DNA of 6,052 nt from JAQVEM01 sp034660395 (GTDB lineage: Bacteria; Actinomycetota; Humimicrobiia; Humimicrobiales; Humimicrobiaceae): contig JAYEJA010000010.1 of the NCBI GenBank assembly GCA_034660395.1, forward strand, positions 1-6,052, read 5' to 3'. A program made the translations under genes and the position numbers. Position 1 is the stretch's first letter. Every line of letters begins with the position of its first letter. Below are positions 1 to 5,741 of this stretch, piece after piece. The notes beneath the pieces are model-generated. The model made no database searches. It was not told the DNA's origin and saw only the letters and a list, made by a program, of their open reading frames with translations.

Positions 1-983
1 TTTTCCTTATCAACTTTAACCTGCCTTGCTGAACCAAGCATATCAAGGGTAACATTTTCCATCTTTATGCCGATTTCTTCGCTTATTACCTTACCGTCTG
101 TAACAATGGCAATATCTTCCATCATGGCTTTCCTTCTGTCACCAAATCCGGGAGCTTTAACAGCAACAACAGTCAATGTGCCTCTCAGTTTATTAACTAC
201 TATGGTTGCCAGTGCTTCTCCTTCGACATCCTCAGAAATAATCAGAAGCGGTTTTCCGGACTGCTGTATTTTTTCTAAAACAGGAATTAGGTCTCCTATA
301 GCCGCTATTTTTTGATTTGCTATAAGGATGTAGGGTTCATTTAAAACTGCTTCCATCCTCTCGGCATCTGTAACCATATAAGGTGATAAATACCCCTTAT
401 CAAACTGCAGGCCTTCAACCAGTTTTATATCAATTCCAAATTTATTTGATTCCTCTACAGTTATAACTCCATCTTTTCCTACTTTATCCATAGCATCAGC
501 TATGGTGTTGCCTATAACTTCATCTGCAGCTGAAATAGCTGCTACCTCGGCTATTTTCTTTTTATCGGTAGCAATGTCATGGCTCATCTTGCTTATCTCA
601 TCCACTACAATATTAACAGCTTCTTCTATACCTCTCTTAAGCTGCATAGGGTTCGCGCCTGCCGCAACATTCCTTAATCCCTCTTTAACCATGGCCTGTG
701 CCAGAATCGTAGCCGTAGTTGTCCCATCACCGGCAACATCATTGGTTTTGGTAGCAACCTCTTTTAACAGCTGGACTCCTGCATTCTCAAAAACATCTTC
801 CACATCAATTTCCCTGGCGATGGTTACACCGTCATTAGTGATAGTGGGAGAGCCGTACTTTTTATCCAGTACTACGTTCCTCCCCTTGGGTCCGAGGGTA
901 ATCTTAATTGCATCTGCTATAGTGTTAACCCCTTTCTCAAGGGACCTCCTCGCAACCTCATCATACTTAAGTTCTTTTGCCAT
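1..983 (-). CDS. groEL: Chaperonin GroEL (Hsp60), N-terminal 327 residues, runs off left edge
   Basis: ATP-driven cytosolic folding chamber that works with the GroES lid. I translated the minus strand from the ATG at 983 to the window edge and saw 327 residues without a stop. The N-terminus MAKELKYDEVARRSLEKGVN, the phosphate-binding LGPKGRNV (30-37), the nucleotide-site ITNDGVTIA (48-56, with D51) and GDGTTT (85-90, with D86) identify the equatorial domain. NVAAGANPM and the following helices lead into the intermediate domain, and the apical domain is present as far as roughly its middle. The returning intermediate and equatorial parts and the C-terminal tail are outside the window; family members are about 540 residues. 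The start is supported by an AAGGAGG site at 994-1000, 10 nt upstream. It follows groES by 32 nt in the same operon. No missing key residue is seen. The identity is certain; only completeness is limited. Confidence 0.98.
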   Translation of the reverse strand, partial: MAKELKYDEVARRSLEKGVNTIADAIKITLGPKGRNVVLDKKYGSPTITNDGVTIAREIDVEDVFENAGVQLLKEVATKTNDVAGDGTTTATILAQAMVKEGLRNVAAGANPMQLKRGIEEAVNIVVDEISKMSHDIATDKKKIAEVAAISAADEVIGNTIADAMDKVGKDGVITVEESNKFGIDIKLVEGLQFDKGYLSPYMVTDAERMEAVLNEPYILIANQKIAAIGDLIPVLEKIQQSGKPLLIISEDVEGEALATIVVNKLRGTLTVVAVKAPGFGDRRKAMMEDIAIVTDGKVISEEIGIKMENVTLDMLGSARQVKVDKE

Positions 984-1015
984 TATTTGTCTCCCTCCTT
1001 CAAATTAAAAAACTT

Positions 1016-1303
1016 TTACTCCACAATTGCTAATACGTCGCTTTCCTTTATAATCAGGTGCTCTTCTCCGTCAATCTTTACTTCAGTTCCTGAATACTTC
1101 GAGTAAAGGATTTCATCTCCAACTTTTATCTCCATTGGAATTTTTTTGCCTTTCTCGTCTTTCAACCCGCTACCAACAGCTGTAACCTTACCCTGCTGAG
1201 GTTTTTCCTTTGCAGAGTCAGGAAGAACAATTCCGCTCTTGGTTTTTTCCTCACTAGGACTTGGCTTAACAAGTATTCTGTCACCAAGTGGTTTGTATCC
1301 CAT
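1016..1303 (-). CDS. groES: Co-chaperonin GroES (Hsp10)
   Basis: Seven-fold ring that caps GroEL and releases or encapsulates substrate. The 95-residue length is standard. PLGDRILVKP (5-14) is the family signature, followed by the GroEL-binding mobile loop (about 16-33), which contains the hydrophobic IVL contact at 25-27. The body has the usual GKVTAVGSG and KVGDEILYSKYSGTEVKIDGE strands, and the end ESDVLAIVE is typical. The start ATG has an AAGGAGG site at 1311-1317 with a 7-nt spacer. It is the first gene of the groES-groEL operon, with a predicted promoter and CIRCE operator in the leader, so it should be heat-inducible through HrcA. The predicted leader is about 86 nt. Nothing in the protein is unusual. 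Confidence 0.98.
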   Translation of the reverse strand: MGYKPLGDRILVKPSPSEEKTKSGIVLPDSAKEKPQQGKVTAVGSGLKDEKGKKIPMEIKVGDEILYSKYSGTEVKIDGEEHLIIKESDVLAIVE

Positions 1304-1359
1304 TATTTTTCCTCCTTTTCAATATTATTAGTATATTTATGCATATGTGCTAAATTTTT

Positions 1360-1386
1360 ATAGCACTCTCTTATGTAGACTGCCGA
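1360..1386 (-). promoter_or_regulatory. Degenerate CIRCE operator (HrcA site) for groES-groEL
   Basis: Read on the minus strand, TCGGCAGTC, nine bases, then GAGTGCTAT. Compared with the CIRCE consensus TTAGCACTC-N9-GAGTGCTAA, the left arm matches 6/9 and the right arm 8/9, with the exact 9-nt spacer. It lies a few bases downstream of the predicted transcription start of the groES promoter, which is where HrcA operators usually sit. The match is imperfect, so position and spacing carry much of the weight. No hrcA gene is in the window. Confidence 0.72.
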
Positions 1387-1395
1387 CCTTTAGAA

Positions 1396-1424
1396 ATAAT
1401 AGTATATCAAATTTAAAAAATCAA
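1396..1424 (-). promoter_or_regulatory. groES: Sigma-A-type promoter of groES-groEL
   Basis: On the minus strand, a -35 TTGATT (1419-1424) and a -10 TATTAT (1396-1401) are separated by exactly 17 nt of AT-rich spacer. Transcription would start near 1389, just before the CIRCE element and about 86 nt ahead of the groES ATG. The hexamers match consensus 4/6 and 5/6. AT-rich DNA gives chance matches, but the placement next to CIRCE makes this one credible. Confidence 0.65.
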
Positions 1425-1441
1425 GATAAAATTTAATGAAA

Positions 1442-1476
1442 TTTCAATAATATTTTTTTTAAAAAATATATTGAAA
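1442..1476. repeat. 35-nt A+T inverted repeat after tsaD, upstream of the groES promoter
   Basis: TTTCAATA (1442-1449) and TATTTTTT (1451-1458), separated by a single bulged A, pair completely with 1461-1476 around a two-base centre, giving 16 base pairs. Only one pair on each flank is G:C. It starts 8 nt past the tsaD stop codon and lies upstream of the groES -35. It may help end tsaD transcription or define the operon boundary, but it lacks the GC-rich stem of a classical intrinsic terminator. No better terminator for the tsaD operon is visible before the groES promoter. Confidence 0.5.
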
Positions 1477-1483
1477 AATCCAG

Positions 1484-2512
1484 CTATATATCACTCCTGG
1501 AATAGACATCAACCTTAAAATCATCGAACTTCCCCTCCAAAAACCTGTAATACCCCACACAGGCAACCATTGCCGCATTATCCGTACAGAGGTATAGCGG
1601 CGGAATATATACTTTTATTCCATTTTCCCCTGCTTTTTTAACAAACTCCTTCCTGAGCTCGCTGTTGGCAGCCACACCTCCGCTTACAAGAATTTTTTTC
1701 ACGCCAAACTCTTCTGCAGCTCTTATGGTTTTTTCGGTTAAAACCTCAACTATGGAACGCTGGAAACTCGCAGCAAGGCCCGGTATATTTTTCTTTGCGG
1801 CAATCTCTTTATTCTTCTTAGTCCTGTAAATCAGTGCAGTCTTAAGTCCGCTGAAACTGAAATTAAAATCACCACTATCTATCATTGGCCTGGGTAAATT
1901 AATATAGCCGGTATCACCCTCTCTGGAAAGCTTATCTATAACAGGCCCTCCGGGGTATCCGAGGCTTAAGTATCTCGCAATTTTATCATATGCCTCTCCC
2001 GCAGCATCATCCACGGTATGTCCTATCTCTTTAATCTCCCATTCCCTGTTGATATGATATAAGCTGGAATGCCCCCCGGAAACAATAAGCCCTATGAAAT
2101 CACCGCCAATATCGGGATTTACAAGTATGTTGGAATATATATGGGCCTCAAGGTGGTTAACGGCAATCAGCGGAATATTTTTTGAGTAGCTTATGGCTTT
2201 TGCAGCCCCCATCCCAACCAGAAGGGACCCTATAAGGCCCGGCCTGTTCGTTACGCTAACTGCATCAATGTCTTCAAAATCCATGCCGGCCTTTTCCATT
2301 GCATTTTTTATGACTGCATCTATTACTTCAATATGTTTCCTTGACGCAATTTCGGGGACGATACCCCCGTATTTGCCGTGGATCTCCTCCTGAGATGAAA
2401 CTACATTGGAAAGTATAACAGAACCGTTTTTAACCACTGCCGCACATGTATCATCGCAGGAAGTTTCAATCCCAAGTATATTTATATCTTTCTTTTTATC
2501 ATCTCCTGCCAT
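1484..2512 (-). CDS. tsaD: tRNA threonylcarbamoyladenosine transferase subunit TsaD (Gcp/YgjD)
   Basis: Catalytic subunit of the bacterial t6A complex; it moves threonylcarbamoyl from threonylcarbamoyl-AMP to N6 of A37 in ANN-decoding tRNAs. The 342 residues match the usual length. It has the ASKHA-fold nucleotide motif ETSCDDT (16-22), metal-binding HLEAH (H120, H124), SGGHSSL (145-151), DDAAGEAYDK (168-177), NFSFSGLKTA (217-226), SGGVAANSELR (278-288) and the CTDNAAM segment with metal ligand D311. The usual fifth residue of HLEGH is Ala here. The ATG at 2512 is the only reasonable start: a TGA lies in frame 9 bases upstream and no start codon follows before the first motif. Its own ribosome site is weak (AGGA, 11 nt away), while a stronger GGAGGA is 20 nt away. 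It is the last gene of the operon, 34 nt after tsaB. Confidence 0.97.
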   Translation of the reverse strand: MAGDDKKKDINILGIETSCDDTCAAVVKNGSVILSNVVSSQEEIHGKYGGIVPEIASRKHIEVIDAVIKNAMEKAGMDFEDIDAVSVTNRPGLIGSLLVGMGAAKAISYSKNIPLIAVNHLEAHIYSNILVNPDIGGDFIGLIVSGGHSSLYHINREWEIKEIGHTVDDAAGEAYDKIARYLSLGYPGGPVIDKLSREGDTGYINLPRPMIDSGDFNFSFSGLKTALIYRTKKNKEIAAKKNIPGLAASFQRSIVEVLTEKTIRAAEEFGVKKILVSGGVAANSELRKEFVKKAGENGIKVYIPPLYLCTDNAAMVACVGYYRFLEGKFDDFKVDVYSRSDI

Positions 2513-2518
2513 ATTATT

Positions 2519-2538
2519 TCACATCCTGTAATTCCTCC
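2519..2538 (-). promoter_or_regulatory. Strong Shine-Dalgarno followed by an ATG-TGA start-stop ahead of tsaD
   Basis: GGAGGA (2533-2538) is followed after 8 nt by ATG (2522-2524) and immediately by TGA (2519-2521). Both are in frame with the tsaD ATG at 2510-2512, two AAT codons further on. The spacing is ideal for the ATG-TGA but 20 nt for the tsaD ATG. The bases are plain; whether ribosomes initiate, stop and re-initiate here, or simply use the weaker AGGA next to tsaD, is inference. Confidence 0.4.
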
Positions 2539-2546
2539 GGCTGCCC

Positions 2547-3386
2547 CTACCCGTCGCCTCCGAAAGGTATAAATTCCCTGACATATACGGGAATAAGATT
2601 TCTGGTTTCTACTTTCATTGCCTTTCTGTAATATGCGCAGACATTTAAGTAATCAGCCCGGGGAAGATATTCTTTTTTATCAAGAATAAATATTTTACTT
2701 TTTCCGGCTATACCGGAAATAACTTCAGGGTAGCTTATATAGCAGTTTCCGCCCATAATTATTCTTAAATTCCCTTTTTCAGAAGAATCTGCCGTCTTTT
2801 TTAAAAATCCATTTTTAACTTCCGCATTTAAAACATTTCTAAGGTTATCGTAACGTGTTAAGAACCTCCTGCCCTTTCTCCTTACAAATAAATTTCCCTT
2901 TTTTTGCCTTATTTCGGCAATATAATCATCATCATTTTCACTGCCGTTTCCGGATTCCCGGCCAATCTCGTAGAAAGAAAAGTAAACTTCTTCCTTCCTT
3001 ACATCAAGGCAGGGCATTACCATAACAGGTATATTTTCCTTTATGCTTTTTACGATATAACTGCTGTTTCCCAGGCACATACCCAGGGCATGGGAGTCAA
3101 GGAAATTAATCCCAAAAGCCGGTTTTGATTCAAGCCAGGAAAGCGTCTTTATTACGCTAACCCCTATCCTTGTACCCGTAAAATCTCCGGGCCCTTCGTT
3201 TACGCCAAAAACATCTATATCTTTAAGGGCGAGCTTCGCTCCCCGCAGGGCGCTTTCAGCCATCCCCATTATATTTACCATGTGCCCTGATTTACCTCTG
3301 TCATTTACCTCCGAAAGCAACCTGCCATCACGACTTACCCCCACACTTAAAAACCGGGTACTGCTGTCAATGCTTAAAATATTCAT
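2547..3386 (-). CDS. tsaB: tRNA threonylcarbamoyladenosine complex dimerization subunit TsaB (YeaZ)
   Basis: Non-catalytic ASKHA-fold partner that binds TsaD and is required for t6A formation. The N-terminus MNILSIDSST (1-10) is the degenerate phosphate loop, and GPGDFTGTRIG (65-75) is the family signature; Asp replaces the more usual Ser. CLDVRKEEVYFSFY (126-139) matches the conserved DxRxxEVY region, and LPRADYL (241-247) and PVYVRE (266-271) form the normal C-terminal end. At 279 residues it is longer than the common ~220-240. The extra length falls after residue 140, where a polar, acidic stretch (about 143-155) and a basic patch (169-174) look like loop insertions. The start is chosen because the core begins at residue 1; the ribosome site is modest (AAAGG). 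It lies 53 nt after tsaE. No rimI gene separates it from tsaD. Confidence 0.94.
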   Translation of the reverse strand: MNILSIDSSTRFLSVGVSRDGRLLSEVNDRGKSGHMVNIMGMAESALRGAKLALKDIDVFGVNEGPGDFTGTRIGVSVIKTLSWLESKPAFGINFLDSHALGMCLGNSSYIVKSIKENIPVMVMPCLDVRKEEVYFSFYEIGRESGNGSENDDDYIAEIRQKKGNLFVRRKGRRFLTRYDNLRNVLNAEVKNGFLKKTADSSEKGNLRIIMGGNCYISYPEVISGIAGKSKIFILDKKEYLPRADYLNVCAYYRKAMKVETRNLIPVYVREFIPFGGDG

Positions 3387-3439
3387 AATGCTGCCTTTTT
3401 CCAGAGTTAACGAATAATAGAAGGGTGATAATAATACAT

Positions 3440-3934
3440 TTACTTTCCAAATATCTTTTCAAATTCCTTTAGTTTGCCGTCCCAGAGCTTTCCGGAACTC
3501 TTAAATATAATCTTCCTCTTATTTTCTTCATCTTTGCCATTCATAACATAGCTGAAGTCCACTTCCATAAATTCCCTTTTTATATATCCCTTTATTCTGT
3601 CTCCCCATTCTACACAGATAATTGAAGTCCCGTCATATAAGTAATCATCAAGCCCTATCCCTTCTACCTCACCAATATTTTCCAGCCTGTAAAGGTCGAC
3701 ATGGACAAGCTTCCTCCAGCTGTCTATCAAATACTCATTAATTATGGTAAAACTCGGGCTTGAAATTTTCCCCATCAAACCGAAACCCCCGGCAATACCT
3801 GTTATAAAGGTTGTCTTGCCCCCTCCAAGCTCACCGGAAAAAAGGATAATATCTCCTTCTGAAACAACCTTTGAGAAGGTCCTGCCCAGGTCTTTAGTGA
3901 AGAAGGGAGAATTTGAAATCACCTTAATTTGCAT
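3440..3934 (-). CDS. tsaE: tRNA threonylcarbamoyladenosine biosynthesis ATPase TsaE (YjeE)
   Basis: P-loop ATPase that binds the TsaB-TsaD complex and drives its catalytic cycle. Walker A is GELGGGKTT (34-42). SPSFTIINEY (59-68) is the switch-like family motif, HVDLYRL (78-84) carries the Walker B aspartate D80, and CVEWGDRI (107-114) is the conserved C-terminal motif. The 164 residues are near the usual ~150, with a short lysine-rich tail. The ATG at 3934 begins one base after the glycosylase stop (TAA-T-ATG), and an AGGG inside the last glycosylase codons is the only ribosome site, so translational coupling is likely. Its position with tsaB and tsaD fits a shared transcript. Confidence 0.96.
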   Translation of the reverse strand: MQIKVISNSPFFTKDLGRTFSKVVSEGDIILFSGELGGGKTTFITGIAGGFGLMGKISSPSFTIINEYLIDSWRKLVHVDLYRLENIGEVEGIGLDDYLYDGTSIICVEWGDRIKGYIKREFMEVDFSYVMNGKDEENKRKIIFKSSGKLWDGKLKEFEKIFGK

Positions 3935-3935
3935 A

Positions 3936-4589
3936 TTAAAAGAGCCCTAACTGTTTACCACTTTTCTCTTTACCTCCAGCTTCAATATTTAAGAAATCTT
4001 CCTGGAAGCTTTCCGTATCTTCATTGGAATCTACAAGCTTTTTTACCTTCCGAAAATCATCCCTTAAAATTTCCATTCTTGATGGAGTATACAGAGCAGC
4101 TGCCGGGTGGTTTATAGGCATAATAAGCCGGCCATTAACCCTGAGTATCTTTCCCCTCAGGCCGGTAATTCCCTTATTTGTATTAAGCAGGACCTGAGTT
4201 GAAAACTTTCCCATGGTGCAAATTATTTTAGGGTCAATTATTTCTATCTGTTCCATCAGATAGCCCCTGCAGCTTTCAATTTCTTCTGCCCCCGGGTCCC
4301 TGTTTCCCGGAGGCCTGCATTTTAATACATTTGCTATAAATACCTCATTTCTGCTGGACCCGATGGAATCAAGAAGCTCGTCAAGTATCTTCCCTGCCCG
4401 GCCTACGAAAGGCAGCCCCTGCAGGTCTTCGTTTTTACCCGGAGCTTCCCCTACAAGCATTATATCCGCATAGGCGCTCCCGCCCCCGAAAACAAACTTC
4501 GTCCTGGTTTTTGAAAGCTCACATTTTGTGCAGTCCTTAATCTTCAAGTAAAAATCTTTAAGTTTTTTTCTCTTGTCATATTCTTCCAT
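3936..4589 (-). CDS. udg: Family 4 uracil-DNA glycosylase, iron-sulfur type, with C-terminal clamp-binding-like QLGLF
   Basis: Removes uracil, arising from cytosine deamination or dUMP incorporation, to start base excision repair. Four cysteines fit the [4Fe-4S] site of the family: C20 and C23 (CTKC), C91 (KCRPPGNRDP) and C107 (ESCRGY), the last two 16 apart. Motif GEAPGKNED (47-55) followed by GLPFVGRAGKILD (58-70) is the active-site region, and NHPAAAL (160-166) is the second catalytic motif. The core ends near 187; a charged tail of about 30 residues follows and closes with QLGLF at 213-217, which matches the bacterial sliding-clamp motif QL[S/D]LF at four of five positions. The ATG at 4589 has a GGCGG site about 10 nt upstream and is 24 nt from the predicted transcription start. 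It is the first gene of the operon, one base ahead of tsaE. Confidence 0.95.
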   Translation of the reverse strand: MEEYDKRKKLKDFYLKIKDCTKCELSKTRTKFVFGGGSAYADIMLVGEAPGKNEDLQGLPFVGRAGKILDELLDSIGSSRNEVFIANVLKCRPPGNRDPGAEEIESCRGYLMEQIEIIDPKIICTMGKFSTQVLLNTNKGITGLRGKILRVNGRLIMPINHPAAALYTPSRMEILRDDFRKVKKLVDSNEDTESFQEDFLNIEAGGKEKSGKQLGLF

Positions 4590-4619
4590 ATCTTAATACC
4601 GCCTGAATTACTTAATATA

Positions 4620-4648
4620 TTTATAACCCATAATATTACATACTTCAA
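4620..4648 (-). promoter_or_regulatory. Promoter of the udg-tsaE-tsaB-tsaD operon
   Basis: On the minus strand, a -35 TTGAAG (4643-4648), 17-nt spacer and -10 TATAAA (4620-4625), matching consensus 4/6 and 5/6. The predicted start is near 4613, giving a 24-nt leader to the glycosylase ATG. It lies back to back with the lipoprotein promoter, 16 nt away. Confidence 0.6.
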
Positions 4649-4664
4649 TATTTATACATCCTCA

Positions 4665-4693
4665 TTTACAAAATTTTAAAATTCTCTTATTAT
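4665..4693 (+). promoter_or_regulatory. Promoter of the small lipoprotein gene
   Basis: A -35 TTTACA (4665-4670), 17-nt spacer and -10 TATTAT (4688-4693), each 5/6 to consensus. The predicted start near 4700 gives a leader of about 33 nt that includes the GAGGA ribosome site (4723-4727), 5 nt ahead of the ATG. No operator is evident. Confidence 0.6.
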
Positions 4694-4732
4694 TAATTAA
4701 AATTAATCAACGCAATAAAGAAGAGGACAAAC

Positions 4733-5146
4733 ATGAAAATCAAAGCAACAATCTTCTCCCTGGTTATAGCTCTCGCTTTTGCAGCGTTTGCAACAGGCTG
4801 TGCACCCAGCCCCACTGAAATTGAAGATGTAGTTATCTGTAAGAATGTAGATAGTGATTACAAGCCATTAGAGCCCACCAGTGTCTTCCCGTTAGGTACT
4901 ACTGATATAGTATGGGCATCGGTAAAAATTAAAAACATGACCTCCGAAGATAAAATAACTACCAAGTGGAATTACCTGGAAACAAAGGAATTAATTGATT
5001 CAACCGACTTTATCACAGAAACAGCAGGATCGGGTTATGTTGGTTTCAGCCTTACAGTAGAAAAAGGCTTCCCTGAAGGAAGATATAACGCAGTAATTTT
5101 CTTAAATGACGTGCAGGTAGAAACTGTAGAGTTTTCTGTGGAGTAA
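4733..5146 (+). CDS. Small lipoprotein with an Ig-like beta-rich domain, function unknown
   Basis: The 137 residues start with a lipoprotein signal: KIK charges, a hydrophobic core (about 7-20) and a lipobox ending ATGC, so cleavage and lipid attachment would be at C23. The mature part opens with a proline-rich linker. About 55-137 alternates hydrophobic residues as in a beta sandwich: IVWASVKIKNM, a KWNYLE strand, then SGYVGFSLTVEKGFPEGRYNAVI and a final VETVEFSVE. The pattern of a Pro-x-Gly-x-Tyr turn followed by two closing strands resembles single Ig-like domains of unannotated surface lipoproteins; this is fold recognition by eye. The first mature region has one more Cys (C36). It is a single gene with its own promoter and GAGGA site, divergent from the repair and t6A operon. 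I cannot assign a substrate or partner. Confidence 0.85.
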   Translation: MKIKATIFSLVIALAFAAFATGCAPSPTEIEDVVICKNVDSDYKPLEPTSVFPLGTTDIVWASVKIKNMTSEDKITTKWNYLETKELIDSTDFITETAGSGYVGFSLTVEKGFPEGRYNAVIFLNDVQVETVEFSVE

Positions 5147-5264
5147 GTTAATCGATTTTTTTATCTATGCGAAGCGTCCAAGTGAAAATATATTAATAAA
5201 GTTATTTTTAATATAATAATATTTACAAGCCAAAAGCTTTTTATATTCAATTAATTAGATAATA

Positions 5265-5417
5265 TTTACCAAATCTTACCATTTTACCAAATAATACCCT
5301 GATTTTTCCATATTTTTTATATATGCAAAAAATTAAACTTCAATTTTTCGAAATTTTCTAAAAACGCGTTAAAAACGCGTAATTGAATATTAAAAATTGC
5401 AGAAAGGTTTACCAAAT
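5265..5417 (+). repeat. Three direct copies of TTTACCAAAT
   Basis: Identical 10-mers lie at 5265-5274, 5283-5292 and 5408-5417, all in the same orientation. A partial relative, CTTACCA, lies at 5275-5281 between the first two. The first two starts are 18 nt apart. Function is unknown; protein-binding sites or remnants of an insertion are possible. Confidence 0.6.
5359..5380 (+). repeat. Perfect tandem duplication of the 11-mer TAAAAACGCGT
   Basis: Two adjacent identical units at 5359-5369 and 5370-5380. Each ends in the palindrome ACGCGT, whose CG-rich core stands out sharply in this AT-rich stretch. An 11-bp period puts the two palindromes about one helical turn apart on the same face of the DNA. 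No function is assigned. Confidence 0.75.
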
Positions 5418-5466
5418 GAAATATGGAACAGATCCAATTTGAAACAAATATGAGAGTTCATCAACT

Positions 5467-5736
5467 TTAAATAAATCTTATCTCCAACCTTTTCCCAAGG
5501 CAATCCGCTATCTTTTTTAATTTAGATAAGGTCGGGTTATAGCTTCCGCTTTCGAGCCTGGAAATATTTGGCTGGCTATCACCGATCAATTTAGCTAGTT
5601 CTTTCTGAGTTATTTTATTTTCTCTTCTTAAAAAAATAAGCTGGCTAATAATCTGGTACTCGGGCTCAAGGTTTTTTAATTCTTTTATAACCTCTGGATC
5701 TTTATTTATTATTTTTTTAGCTTCTTTCCATTCCAT
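5467..5736 (-). CDS. HigA-like Xre-family antitoxin
   Basis: Predicted DNA-binding antitoxin that would neutralise the toxin encoded just upstream and repress their shared promoter. In its 89 residues, a helical N-terminal part (1-40) precedes an Xre/Cro helix-turn-helix: TQKELAKLIGDSQPNISRLE (43-62), continuing through the GSYNPTLSKLKKIADCLG segment typical of the fold, and a closing strand KRLEIRF. The ATG is 5 nt after the toxin stop, and its ribosome site AGGGG overlaps the toxin's last two codons, so the pair is translationally coupled. The toxin-first order is that of higBA-type loci. The family call is firm; the symbol is withheld because several related pairs share this design. Confidence 0.9.
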   Translation of the reverse strand: MEWKEAKKIINKDPEVIKELKNLEPEYQIISQLIFLRRENKITQKELAKLIGDSQPNISRLESGSYNPTLSKLKKIADCLGKRLEIRFI

Positions 5737-5741
5737 ATTTT

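Larger units (their letters stand above)
5147..5466. other. Gene-free AT-rich stretch between convergent genes
   Basis: These 320 bases separate the plus-strand lipoprotein from the minus-strand antitoxin. I see no plausible coding frame, tRNA or strong GC-rich terminator, although both transcripts should end here. What it holds are short repeats: an A+T inverted repeat of 8-bp arms at 5189-5196 and 5208-5215, three copies of TTTACCAAAT, and a tandem duplication of TAAAAACGCGT, the last two listed separately. It also marks the change from core operons to the toxin-antitoxin region. Confidence 0.6.

Noticed and set aside
67..315. 82-codon plus-strand open frame
   Set aside because: Also antisense to groEL, with no ribosome site and no recognisable motif.
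502..1008. 168-codon open frame on the plus strand
   Set aside because: It is antisense to groEL, whose conserved motifs are unmistakable on the other strand; its hydrophobic Ser/Ala/Ile-rich composition is what a mirrored chaperonin gene gives.
2193..4117. Several 60-75 codon plus-strand frames (2193-2393, 2446-2631, 2904-3128, 3744-3950, 3929-4117)
   Set aside because: Each is a shadow of tsaD, tsaB, tsaE or udg, without its own ribosome site or family signature.
5147..5190. Intrinsic terminator after the lipoprotein (T-run at 5156-5162)
   Set aside because: There is a T-run but no stable stem ahead of it.
5147..5466. CRISPR array or insertion-sequence ends in the repeat-bearing gap
   Set aside because: The repeats are only 10-11 bases, irregularly spaced or directly tandem, with no spacer regularity, no terminal inverted repeats and no transposase frame.
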